64,000 nucleotides of DNA from contig CM045989.1 of NCBI GenBank assembly GCA_025175895.1, positions 134,181,272 to 134,245,271 on the forward strand. The letters are read 5' to 3'. The DNA comes from Wurfbainia villosa. Its lineage: Eukaryota > Streptophyta > Magnoliopsida > Zingiberales > Zingiberaceae. Position numbers and translations under genes: made by a program. The first letter of the stretch is position 1. Each line of letters begins with the position of its first letter. Under the pieces are notes generated by a model. It was not told the origin of the DNA, did not search any database, and saw nothing but the letters and a program-made list of their open reading frames with translations. Shown here one piece after another: positions 22,067 to 33,308 of the stretch.

Positions 22067-23184
22067 TGTTGGATTGATGTGGTTCGCTAGAAGGGGGGGT
22101 GAATAGCAATAAAAAACTTTTTCGTAATCGTTCGTTAAGGTACGAGTAAAACGCAGCGGAAAGATAACAATAAATAAATAAAAACACGAGGGTTTTTACT
22201 TGGTTCGTAGCCTACGGCTACTACTCCAAGGCCCTAGTGGTCCTTGACCACGCACGGAGGGCAAAATACTAACCAAACTCCTCCTCGTTGGAGATAGGAG
22301 TTAAACGAATACAAAACTCGATAAAGACTCAAGGTAGAGGGACACTCCCCCTCTCCTTGATATGATTTAAAGCTTTACTAAAAGAAATAACTGAAATACA
22401 ATTTAGAACTTTCGTTACCGATGACTTTAAAGGTTGGAGGTTGAAGCTCTAGTCGTCGTCTTGGCAGCGCTTCGTCGTAGGGAGGTCGGAGAGTCGGAGC
22501 GTATCGGAAGCACTTGGAAGCTTTTGAATTGATGAAAAACCCTAGGTTTGGCCCTCCTTTTATAGCCTTTGAGCCCCTCATCGAATGGGTCTTTAGCCAA
22601 TCACAAATGGGCACAAAACCCCTTGAAAAATGGTGATAACTCTTGACTACTCGAGGCTGATCCTTTGACCAGCAGTCGACTGATGACCATCACCAGTCGA
22701 CTGCTGGCAACATCAGTCGAGTGCTAGCCGTAGTCACTCGACTGATGGGCAGTCCTTCAGTCGCAATTAGCGATCGGCGATCGCGCAAGGCAAAGTTAGC
22801 TTAAGGAAAACATTATTTCGACGGTCGTCGACCGTCCGATCTCGACCTAGACCACCTATGAGATGTCTTGGGTCGGATCTACGCTTAAGTTTTTCCCCGT
22901 AACGAGGATACGACCTTACTTTCACTCGCACACACGAGCTTACCTCGATACTTACGTGTTGCTTTTGCTTCTGGCCTTCCACTCAATTCCTTCGGCTCCC
23001 TCCGAAGTCTCTTGAGTGTCGCCCGACCACCGCGGCTTCCTCCGGGTGTCGCTAGCCTTCAGCTCCAGCGTTGAGACTTTTCTGCACACTTGATTTAGCT
23101 CATGAGATAACAATATATGCTTAACTTTGTATCGTTTGCTATAATCAAAACTTAGGTTCGACTTAGGTGCCTACTGCACCAACA
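22067..23184 (-). repeat. Element D 3' LTR
   Basis: It contains a TATA box ctataaaagg (22556-22565, minus) and a palindrome cluster (22670-22790) with about six motifs. It is nearly identical to 29593-30682 outside the palindromes and one deletion near the LTR end. Confidence 0.9.
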
Positions 23185-24072
23185 ATCTCCCCCTTTTTGA
23201 TTTATGGCAAACCCACATACAAAGTTAAGTAAATAACGAGCATGAAGAGTAATAATGTGCATGAGAAACAAAAAATATGAAGATTAAGTTGGAGTAGTAA
23301 GGATTTTCTTCAAGTACTCCCCCTTGAGGAAACCTCCCCCTTGACCGAGGGTGAGTCTTGAAGAAAGACCTTAATCCTCCCCCTTGAGGGTTGCTTTAAG
23401 TAATTAACATTACTTAAAGTTGGCCTTAGTAAAACGTTTTAGTTAAGCCCTTTTTCCCCCTTAAGTAAAACATTAACGACATAAAGTTTAAAAAAAAATA
23501 AGTTTAAGTAAAACGTAGACGGCACAAATAAGTTTAAGTTTAAGAATTCTTTGGCCTTTTGTTAAAATTTGAGTAAGCCTTGGCAAAAAATATTGATCCC
23601 TTAACTTATTGATCCCTTAACTTTGGCCTTTCTCTCCCCCTTTTGCCATATATCGAAAAGAGTGAGAGTGCATGTGGAATAAAAGCAAGTTTTAATTTTA
23701 AAGTCCAAGCATGTTCCACATTATTTTGAAAATAATATACTGAAAATAAGTTCATCTATAAAATGTTCGACTCATATTTGGCTTGATTGATATGGAAGGA
23801 TCAACCAGTCCTGGTCAGAGTCGGTTAGTATGTACGATTATACTCCGTGGATCATAGCGATGCACTAGCTCTACATCTGGAACTAGGAGTAAGGTCCTAA
23901 CATCTCACGCTCATCTACGTGGCTAAGTACACAAACACATTAGTCCTATGTGTTGTGAGATGTACTGGCTCCTTAAATCTATAGGTGCATGATATCTAAG
24001 GTATGTCCTATGCTAGTTCCATAAAAATGAAAATTTAAGAAATAGTAGTAAGAAAATATAATTTGCATGTAC
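23185..24072 (-). other. Element D post-pol tail with PPTs
   Basis: The terminal polypurine tract (minus AAAAAGGGGGAGAT, 23185-23199) is preceded by several further AAGGGGGAG tracts (about 23322-23350, 23366-23380, 23450-23462, 23633-23645). The remainder is AT-rich without a supported ORF. Confidence 0.7.
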
Positions 24073-27000
24073 CTATTCTATTACGCACATGCCCAATTTT
24101 CGTCCTAATAGACTAAATTCAGCTTCGAGTAGGGGTTTAGTAAATAGGTCTGCTAAGTTAGACTTCGATTCGACGTATTCGAGTTGTATGGCTCCGTTGG
24201 CCACATGTTCTCGAATGAAATGGTGTTTAACTTCTATATGTTTGGTCCTAGAGTGACATATCGGATTCTTTGTAAGATTAATTGAACTAATGTTGTCTAC
24301 GTGAAGTTTAGTATTCGTAAAGTCTAACTTAAAGTCGCGGAGAGTGTGCTTCATCCAAAGAAGTTGAGTGACACACTCATCCATCGCAATGTATTCGGCT
24401 TCGGTGGTAGATAAAGCGACACAATGTTGCTTCCTCATCGCACTAACTTATTAGACTTGAGCCGTAGTTGACAACAACCACTCGTGCTCTTTCTATCGAG
24501 TTTACTACCGGCATAATCCGAATCGGAGTAGCCGATTAGTTCGAACTCCGTAGATCTAGGGTACCAAATACCAACGTTAAGTGTACCCTTTAGATATCTA
24601 AGGATACGCTTAACTAGGGTTAGGTGAGACTCCTTAGTACAGGTTTGAAACCTGGCGCACATACTTACTGCGAATAGGATGTCGGGTCGACTCACAGTTA
24701 AGTATAAAAGACTTCCTATCACGCTCCTATAGTACTTTAAGTCAATGGTCTTACTTTCTAGGTCTTCTCCTATGTTAACGTTAATCGTCATTGGGGTGTT
24801 TATTACCTTGGCGTCTTGCATTCCAAATCTTTTAATTAACTCCTTAGTGTATTTTTGTTGATATAGGTATATACCATCCTTAGTTTGTTTAATTTGTAGA
24901 CCTAAAAAGAAACTTAACTCGCCTACCAAGTTCATTTTGAACTCACTTTCCATGAGTGAAACGAACTCGTTTAGTAAGGCTGAGTTAGAGGTTCCAAAAA
25001 TTATATCGTCTACGTAAATTTGAGCTATGAATATTTCTTTACCTAAGGTTTTTACGAAGAGAGTTGGGTCAACTAAGCCTTGGTTAAACCCTTTTGACTT
25101 AAGATGGATTGAAAGTCTCTCATACCAAGCTCGAAGATCTTGTTTAAGTCCATAGAGAGCTTTCTTAAGTTTTAGAACATGGTCGGGTTTATCTAGATTT
25201 TCGAATCCGAGGGGTTGGCTAACATAAACTTCTTCTTTAATGTATCCATTTAGGAATGCCGACTTAACATCCATTTGAAACAGCTTAAATCCTCGATGTG
25301 CGGCATAAGCTAGCAACATTCGAATGGATTCGAGTCTAGCTACTGGGGCATAGGTTTCGTCGTAATCTAATCCTTCGACTTGACTAAACCCTTTGGCGAC
25401 TAACCTAGCCTTGTTTCTAACTACTTCACCTTTGTCATCAAGCTTATTTCGAAACACCCACCTTGTTCCAATTATCGTTTTGTCTTTAGGTGGTGGTACT
25501 AATTCCCACACTTCGTTCCTAGTAAATTGAGCTAGCTCTTCTTGCATTGCAATAATCCAGTCGGGATCAAGGAGAGCTTGTTCAATTGATTTGGGTTCTA
25601 TCTTTGAAATTAAGGAAATTTGACTAAGGTTCCTATAGGATGCTCTAGTCCGAACTCCTAGATTAGGATCTCCTATCACATGATCGATAGGGTGGTTAGT
25701 CTGAATCCTAGATTGGGTTGGGTTTGTGTTACCTAATGCTTGATCAATGGGGTGACTTGGTTGAACACTAGTTTGGTTGGAGTCATCTATCACTTGATCA
25801 ATAGAGTGACTTGGTTGACTTAGGTTAGGATTAACACTAGACTTGATCTCCGGATCAGAGTTAGGTCTAGTATGAATCAGCTCGCTAATTGGGGTTGTCG
25901 GGGGTTTTATAGGTTCATGTCCTCCATCAAATACTACATTGATAGTCTCCTCGACTCTAAGGGTGTCGTGGTTATATACTCTATAAGCTCGACTTGTAGT
26001 CGAGTATCCTAGAAAGATTCCGGTCGTGATTTTGGATGTAAATTTCCCTAGGTAATCCTTAGTGTTTAGGATATGTACCTTACACCCAAATACCCTAAAG
26101 TACTTGATGTTAGGTATTTTATCGTGATAAATCTCGTACGAGGTCTTAAGGTGCCTTTTTACCATAAGGATCCTATTTTGGACATAGCATGTCGTACTCA
26201 CGGCTTCTGCCCAAAACCTATCGGGTAGGTCGTATTCGTTCAACATGGTCCTAGCGGCTTCTTGTAGAGTTCGGTTTTTCCGCTCCACTAGGCCATTTTG
26301 TTGAGGGGTCCTAGGGCAAGAGAATTCATGGTGGTATCCGTTTAGGTTACAGAAGTCGGTGAACCTTTGATTTTGGAATTCACCACCATGATCGCTTCTA
26401 AGTCTTTTAACCTTAAGGTCTTTTTAATTCTCGATTAATTTGAATAGATTGATTAATTGATCTAGGGTATCATTTTTATGTTTGATGAACCTAACCCAAG
26501 TAAACCTGGAGTAGTCGTCAATTATGACTAAGCAATATTGACTTCTATTGAGTGACTTGGCTCCATGTGAATCGAATAAATCCATATACAGGAGCTCAAG
26601 TACACTTGAGGTTCGTTCTTGGTTAGTTAACTTGTGTTGTGTCCTAGGTTATTTTCCTTGTTGACAAGCATTACAGATTTTATTAACCAAGTTGTTGAGG
26701 TTGGGTAAGCCTCTAACTAAGCCACTCTGACTCATCTTGTGGACGAGTCTTGGGTGCGAGTGACCGAGTCGTCGGTGCCACAACCATGATTCCTCTTCCT
26801 GTGTCATAAGACATTTGGCTGAGGATTTGATTAAGTTAATTGTGTAAATGTTATTCGTCCTAGTTCCTTTGAGTATTGTTTTAGCTGTTTTATTTGTTTT
26901 AATTACACATTCATTTTCTAAAAATACGACCTTATAGTTATTGTCACATAATTGGCTTACGCTAAGCAGGTTATATTCAAAATTCTCTACAAGTAATATA

Positions 27001-27170
27001 TTTTTAATAATAAAATTCGATTTAAGCTCGATATCACCTGATCCGATGATTTTGAGCTTGCCGTTATTCCCAAAAGCTACCGATCCTTGTCGTTTGAATC
27101 GAAGCTTTATGAATTTGAGTTGATCCCCGGTCATGTGTCGGGAGCAACCGCTGTCCAACATCCATTAATC
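24073..27170 (-). pseudogene. Element D pol polyprotein, decayed
   Basis: Copia-order polyprotein. The protease motif D-S-G-C-S-R-H-M-T-G-D is at about 27155-27120 and GAG-pre-integrase WLWHRRLGH follows near 26790. The integrase core is interrupted by TAA at 26649-26651 and a further stop near 26425. The PQQNGLVERKNRTLQEAA end of the core leads into RT, with YVDDIIFGT near 25010 and VSRPDILFAV near 24690. A frameshift near 24440 moves RNase H (ALSTTEAEYIAM, LADLFTKPL) to another frame, 24073-24438. Order and motifs are complete, but the polyprotein cannot be made in one piece. Confidence 0.88.
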
Positions 27171-27746
27171 CTACACACAAGGTGGTTGGATTGGATGTTA
27201 GATTTTTTTTAAAAAAAAAAATTGGTTGTAAGTTGTTAAACCTAGGTCATCTCACCTTTTGTCTATATGATCAAGCATGTTATACTTATGTGTTTTTTGT
27301 GAGATGATTTCCAATTAAGTTGATTAAGTGTTTTTGGGTTCAAGTAATTTTATGTTAGATTTGGATTTGACCCTAGGCTTGTCAAGTTTACCTTTTCAAG
27401 ATCATGACTTCCAGGTCGTGGCGAGGCACAGGGGCCTTCTTTTATCGGATCATCGACCACTTCCTTAGACAAAGCCATGTTCAAGAAAATGATGACTTGA
27501 CTCACCTAAGATTATTTCTTAGTCTAACTGGTTATTTTTGAAAAGAGGCTCCCCGAGGCTCAATCTTTTCGAAGAATTTTAGTTGGTTATGTTTTTGAAA
27601 AAAGGCTCCCCGAGGCTCAATCTTTTCGAAGTTGATTATGTTCATGTTCTAAGTGAGTTCACAAGTTTTAAAGTACAAACTTTCTAAGTTAAAGCATGCA
27701 ATTTCTAAGTTAAAGCACAAACATTTTAAGTTAAAACATGCAATTT
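27171..27746 (-). other. Element D gag-pol spacer
   Basis: About 570 bases without an open frame separate the gag end from the protease motif; A and F have no such spacer. It contains a duplicated segment, GGCTCCCCGAGGCTCAATC, at about 27545 and 27604, and repeated AAGTTAAAGCA units at 27685-27760. It looks like a later insertion or expansion. Confidence 0.55.
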
Positions 27747-29374
27747 CTAAGTTAAAGCACAAACATGTTTTGTACTGGCTCCCCCTAGACCATTGAATCG
27801 GTTCGGTCTATCCACATAGTGGATTTGGTCCTTGGGAACCCAGTACGGGTTGGATCCTAGAGTTGAAATCAAAAGGTTCTTAGGGACCCATGCTTGGACA
27901 TGTTTCCTATGTCGACTTACAATCGACATATACGACCTATTAGTCGTGTTTGAGTTAAATCCTAGTCCAGCCTTGTTGTACACGACCCTTTGAGATCCAA
28001 GTAGGAGGTCAAGTCCTTTGGATCCCGAAGTGAACCTTTCCAATGTGTTCCTAAGATCTTCGACTTGACTTTTCAAGAGAGAGTTCTCAACATCGAGCTT
28101 TTCAACTCAAGTTGAGTCCTTCTCTTGAACTCGACTAGTCGAAGAGGTTAGGGAGACCTCGTGTTTGAGGAGTTTAACCTCCTCAACAAGGGTCTCGACC
28201 TTGGACTCGGACTTAGCTAACTTCCTATACAAAAACCTAACCATATTATGTAAAGTATTAAATAAAGTTCGACTTACTTTAAGGGTATCTTTTGAACCGG
28301 ATGCGTATCCGTGGCTTGACTTGAAGGTAGCCGTGGTCAAAGTCATTCTCGAGTTACGACTCAAGTTCAGGCTCGGTCTCCATGTCCGACTCAATTGATT
28401 TCGCCATGAAGACGTGGTCTTCGTCTTCTTCGGATGACGCTTCTTCCCATGTCGCGTTGAGGGCCTTCTTGTGCTTAGGTGCTTGGTGGTTCAGCTTGGA
28501 GCACTCGGACTTGATATGTCCAAACCTGTTACACTCATAACACCTAATATTAGAACTTTTAGGCTTACCTTGGTTGAGTCGAGTCGTGGTTCGCTTTCGT
28601 CCCTTGACTATCCTTCGAGCTAGGTTCATTAGTTCTGCAGTCAACTTCTTCTTCGGACTCGTCTTCCTCCTCGGTTGGTGGTGGCTTGCTTGCGATTTTC
28701 TTCTTCTTTGATCCTGCAAACAAGGCTATACCCCTCTCGGGTTCCGAGTTGGACTGCTCATGTAATTTGAAATCGGAAAAGAGTTCATCTAACCTAATTT
28801 TAGAAAGATCCTTGGAGACCTTGTAGGCATCGACCATGGATGCCCACAAGGTAGTCCTCGGAAACGAGTTTAGAACATACCTTATAAGGTCGCGGTTTTT
28901 GACCTTTTGCCCGATTGCGTGTAGGTTGTTGACTATGTCCTGGACTAGGACGTGAAGTTGTGTCGCGGACTCGTGTTCCTGCATTTTTAGGTTATATAGT
29001 TTATTGAAAAGAAGATCACGCTTACATACCTTGGCTTCATCGGTCCCTTCGTGTAGCTCCACTAGTTTCGTCCAAAGATCTTTTGCGCTTATAAAGGGGC
29101 CGACGCGATTTAGCTCCTCCTTGGATAGGCCGCATTGGAGGATTTGTGTTGCCTTGGCGTCGGCTTCGACTTGTCATTTTGTCGCAATGGTCCATTGATC
29201 ATAATCCAAGGAGTCACCCACTTCATTAGTCGGAAGTGTGAAATCCGTTTGGATTATGATCCACATCTCGATTTGGGTTTTGAGAAAGCATTCCATCCGA
29301 CCCTTCCAATAACGGAAGTCATCTCCGTTGTAAAACGGAGGTCGGACGGTGCTAAAACCCTCGAGATGGGCCAT
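27747..29374 (-). pseudogene. Element D Gag, frameshifted
   Basis: The start is at ATG 29374-29372 (MAHLEGFST, like A's MAFQEGYST). The N-terminal frame runs to a TAA at about 29174, and the same frame continues 29062-28565 with FPRTTLWASMVDAYKVSKDLS. A frameshift leads to 28719-28354, which holds the zinc knuckle CYECNRFGHIKSEC (CX2CX4HX4C). A second shift leads to 28394-27747, with a leucine-rich coiled coil and the terminal WVPKNLL/WVPKDQI motifs shared with A and F. Confidence 0.85.
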
Positions 29375-29577
29375 TAGAACAAAAGACACAAATAGACGGA
29401 GACGAAGAAACTAACAATGACAAAAACACGAAAACAAGTACCAAGACTCGCATCTTGGATTAGTAGTGCGGGAGAAAAACTTAACAAGGTGAAAAAAATA
29501 AAAAAAAATAGAATTAAAAGAAAACTAAATCTGTAAAAAGGCTAGATTGGTGGTTTCACCAAATCTTAACAACCCCC

Positions 29578-29592
29578 GGCTCTGATACCAAT
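29578..29592 (-). promoter_or_regulatory. Primer binding site of element D
   Basis: The minus strand reads ATTGGTATCAGAGCC adjoining the LTR end. It is an initiator tRNA-Met-type site. Confidence 0.85.
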
Positions 29593-30682
29593 TGTTGGAT
29601 CGATGTGGTTCGCTAGAGGGGGGGTGAATAGCGATAAAAACTTTTTCGTAATCGTTCGTTAAGATTAAAATTACGAGTAAAACAATAAATAAATAAAAAC
29701 ACGAGGGTTTTTACTTTGTTCGTAGCCTATGGCTACTACTCCAAGGCCCTAGTGGTCCTTGACCACGCATGGAGGGCAAAATACTAACTAAACTCCTCCT
29801 CGTTGGAGATAGGAGTTAAACGAATACAAAACTCAAGGTAGAGGACACCCTCTCCTTGATATGATTTAAAGCTTTACTAAAAGAAATAACTAAAATACAA
29901 TTTAGAACTTTCGTTACCGACGACTTTAAAGGTTGGAGGTTGAAGCTCTAGTCGTCATCTCGGCAGCGCTTCGTCATAGGGAGGTCGGAGAGTCGGAGCG
30001 TATCGGAAGCACTTGGAAGCTTTTGAATTGATGAAAAACCCTAGGTTTGACCCTCCTTTTATAGCCTTTGAGCCCCTCATCGAATGGGTCTTTAGCCAAT
30101 CACAAATGGGCACAAAACCCCTTGAAAAATGGTGATAACTCTTGACTACTCAAGGCTGATCCTTTGACCGTGATCGGTGATGGCCATCACCGATCGTGAT
30201 GGCGGCTCGATCGATAGTGCTAGCCGTAGTCACTCGGTGATGGGCGGTCGAGTCCTTGAGTTAGCGGATCGTGATGTTGGCTGCAAGACAAAGTTAGCTT
30301 AAGGAAAACATTATTTCGATGGTCATCGACCGTCCGATCTCGACCTAGACCACCTATGAGATGTCTTGGGTCGGATCTACGCTTAAGTCTTTCCCCGTAA
30401 CGAGGATACGACCTTACTTTCACTCGCACGCACGAGCTTACCTCGATACTTACGTGTTGCTTTTGCTTCCGGCCTTCCACTCAATTCCTTCGGCTCCCTC
30501 CGAAGTCTCTTGAGTGTCGCCCGACCACCGCGGCTTCCTCCGGGTGTCGCTAGCCTTCAGCTCTAGCGTTGAGACTTTTCTGCACACTTGATTTAGCTCA
30601 TGAGATAACAATATATGCTTAACTTTGTATCGTTTGCTATAATCAAAACTTAGGTTCGACTTAGGTGCCTACTGCACCAACA
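29593..30682 (-). repeat. Element D 5' LTR
   Basis: 1090 bp, with a TATA box (30055-30064, minus). The palindrome region (30165-30290) is GATCG-rich instead of CAGTCGACTG-rich, although the flanks match the 3' LTR almost base for base. Confidence 0.9.
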
Positions 30683-30789
30683 GTTTCCGCTGCGCTAACG
30701 AAAATTATAGACGAGCACGCGAACAATTTCCATCGACGTATAGCACGACGCTATCCACCCCCCCTCTAGCGTCCAATCGATCCCCTACA
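30683..30789 (+). repeat. Element C 3' LTR, segment 3 of 3
   Basis: The last about 100 bases of C's LTR, resuming after D's TSD and ending in CCCCTACA, the same terminus as B's LTR. C's own TSD in E should be CTTCT (30790-30794); the left copy lies off-window. Confidence 0.8.
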
Positions 30790-33033
30790 CTTCTCTCCCC
30801 GCGAGCCGCCCTCACTCGAGCCCCTTCTCCTCATGCGGCCACACTGCCGCCTTCTTCCTCACGTCACACCCATAGCACCGGTGGCGCCTTCGCCCCTTTT
30901 CGCGAGCTCGAACTGTAGCCGCCCATTGTCCCTCTCCCGACCTCAACGACGATCTAAAAAAATTTGGATCTTTCCCAGGACCTTGATGCGACGATCAAAG
31001 GCCCGACCGCCAGAAGTCATACTGGAGACCTCGTGCACGATGGGCACCGTCAAAACCCATCAGCTCCGTCCCCCCTCCGTTTCATCCCGCTTCTCCTTCC
31101 TCCCCAAGAACCGTCGTTTCCGTCTCTGCAGCATCATCGTCGGTTCCGCCCTCGCGGCCGCACTTCTATGCCTCCTCGTAGCCTCGAGAAACTTCAATCT
31201 CCCCAAATACTCGATTGTTGTGGATGGAGGGAGTATCGACTCTCGAATCCATGTGTTTGCGTACAGGAGCGGGTGGGGATCGATGCCTTCTCTTGACATT
31301 GGCCTTTCAGCGTCTATGAAAGTCTCTCCGGGCTTTTCCTTTTACTTGCAGAATCCGGATAACGCTAGGGAGTCTCTGGTGGAACTGCTGGAGTTTGCTA
31401 AGGTTACAGTACCACGAGAAGTGTGGGAAGATTCCTAACTCAGGCTGATGGCGACGACAGGTTTGAGGTTACTGAACACTTCGGTGGTGAATAGAATACT
31501 GGAATTTTGCAGGAAGACTTTGAGATCTTATGATTTTAGCTTCCAGGATGATTGGGCATCTGTGATCTTAGGACTTTGATTCAGGACTGTCTTTTGGATG
31601 TGGAGCTTCTCGGATAAGTCTTCGTATCAAGTTTTGGTCACGAGACAGGTCCACGGGCGTGAAGGTTTCATTATTTCGAGCATTATATCAGACGGATATT
31701 TTGACTTATCTTTTAGATATAGTCATGTTGATATACTAGTTAGTATAACTTGCAATAATTTTCATGTTTATCTGCCTTGCATATTTTTGTGCCTACTTGA
31801 TACATGCATTTGATCGGTTTATGATTATATCTTCTCTGTTTTACTTGGATCATTGATATGTACTTATTGATTGTGCATATTATTCGGATATGTATTTTAG
31901 TTGGTATTACATGCTTTAGTATCATGCACCATCTTGCATGATTGCATGCTGGCTGGATGGGGTTCCTTTATAGTTGAGCGCGCAGCCAGTTACATGATCT
32001 GCACACGCTGCCACTCATGGGTTAGTGGTACATCAGGAGGGTGTGTGCAGTTGCTCTGTCAGGCTTCGCTGGTCCGCTCATGGGTAGCGATGAGGCAGCG
32101 TGGTAGCTGGCAGGGATCCCTCCTCTAGTCTACGACACCGGGAGATGAGAGCTTTACTCCCCCACTCTGTTTGGGGCAGGAGGATAGGTGTACTCCGACA
32201 ACATCCTGTCCACTCGATCACTCAGGAGAAGTGATGGCAGAGTGCACAGTTGTCATAGCCCTACCCACTCGGATTCACCATCGCGTGTGAGGCGGCTGAC
32301 TGGCGTCAGGGGTGACCATGTCATTTGCACCACATGCATTTTGCACGGATAACATTTGTATTGTGTTTGTTACATTTTTATTACTACCTTGGATGTTGCA
32401 TATGATTGTCATGCATACAGGATACATATGTGTATATGGTCTAACGACTTTATTTCTTCTAGTATGGCACATGCTCCTATATCAGGGTAGGAGATTTGGG
32501 TAAGTACAGTCCTTTTGTATTTCTTTCTTGCATACCCTATATATGAGATTGTACTGGCATGATTGTTATTGTTAGCTATATTTTACTTTGCATATCGACT
32601 ATATCCGCTGAGTTCTTTGAACTTACCCCGTTGTTTTATATCTATTTCAGGATGAAGCTGTCAGGAGAGTCCAGCTGCCAAACCCCCTTATCGTGATAGT
32701 TTATTAGTTATTTGATTTATGAATTTGGATTTTGATTAGAAGATATGTTTAGGACTGGAGTTGGATTTATGTACTCGTGGATATTTGGTGTCCTTATGGA
32801 CCTTTATTCGGATTTTATTTCGATTGGTTTTGGTTGGGTATTCCTGCCCAGATGGCAGAAGGGGTAAGTCTAGTTATTGTAGACTGCTTACTATTTACCT
32901 TGATTGTTGGCCTGAGGCCTTATGACCTGCGTGTGTTGTTTGGATTCTGGTCGTGTTAACCGATGTATAGTCACCCGTACAGGGAAGATGCTGCCAGATT
33001 TTCGTCTGACGGTGACTCCCTTAGGGCGTGACA
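30790..33033 (+). repeat. Element E 5' LTR (3' portion)
   Basis: It aligns throughout with 38774-41079 and ends at GGGCGTGACA. The part after the apyrase segment (31580-33033) is non-coding, and the small ORFs there are mirrored with differences in the other LTR without matching any family. Confidence 0.88.
30986..31579 (+). pseudogene. Captured apyrase (GDA1/CD39) fragment in E 5' LTR
   Basis: In-frame homology to plant apyrases (APY6/7 type; NTP/NDP phosphohydrolases of endomembranes or the cell surface). It starts at MRRSKARPP, like the family N-terminus. A hydrophobic anchor (CSIIVGSALAAALLCLLVAS) and KYSIVVDGGS..SRIHVFAYR (ACR1, with TG changed to ID) follow. Next come KVSPGFSF, SLVELLEFAK and VPREVWED. 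After one in-frame TAA (31436-31438) come LRLMATTGLRLL (ACR2) and FQDDWASVI, ending at TGA 31577-31579. The catalytic C-terminal two thirds are missing. The abrupt end after the ISG region could be an exon edge. It cannot encode an enzyme. Confidence 0.82.
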
Positions 33034-33040
33034 ATTTATT

Positions 33041-33053
33041 TGGTATCAGAGCC
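33041..33053 (+). promoter_or_regulatory. Primer binding site of element E
   Basis: TGGTATCAGAGCC lies seven bases after the LTR end. It is complementary to the initiator tRNA-Met 3' end, as is usual for plant gypsy elements. Confidence 0.85.
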
Positions 33054-33308
33054 TAGGTTTACGAGTTTCTAGGGGTTTTTGGATTTTTTGGAGTTCGCCA
33101 CATTTGGCAGGTTTTTGCGAGGCAATCTGGAAATTTTTGGATTGGTATAGATTTCCGACGATTTTTATGTTTCAAAAATTCGAGGTATTATTGACGAGGT
33201 TAATTTGGGGATTTGGCGGCGACGGGATCTCTCCTGACGGTGAAATAGGTATGATGATTAATTTTATATGTTTTTACTTGCAGTAACATCTGTAAAAATT
33301 TAACAGAT

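Larger units (their letters stand above)
22067..30682 (-). mobile_element. SIRE-like Ty1/copia element D (gag-pol, no ORF3)
   Basis: Minus-strand element with TGTTGGAT...CCAACA ends and a perfect TSD, GTTTC, inserted in C's LTR. The LTRs are 22067-23184 (1118 bp) and 29593-30682 (1090 bp). They lack the TCCAAG/CTTGGC array, so this is a third family. Gag is frameshifted and pol has two nonsense codons plus a frameshift before RNase H. Only about 0.9 kb follows pol, leaving no room for ORF3. Confidence 0.9.

Noticed and set aside
30833..31438. 201-codon ORF as a functional apyrase gene
   Set aside because: It lies inside an LTR, ends before ACR2 with a TAA shared by the second LTR, and lacks most of the catalytic domain. 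It is a captured fragment, not a gene.
31598..31813. Small LTR ORF of element E as a protein gene (mirrored at 39609-39824)
   Set aside because: It recurs only because the LTRs are duplicates, and it matches no family.
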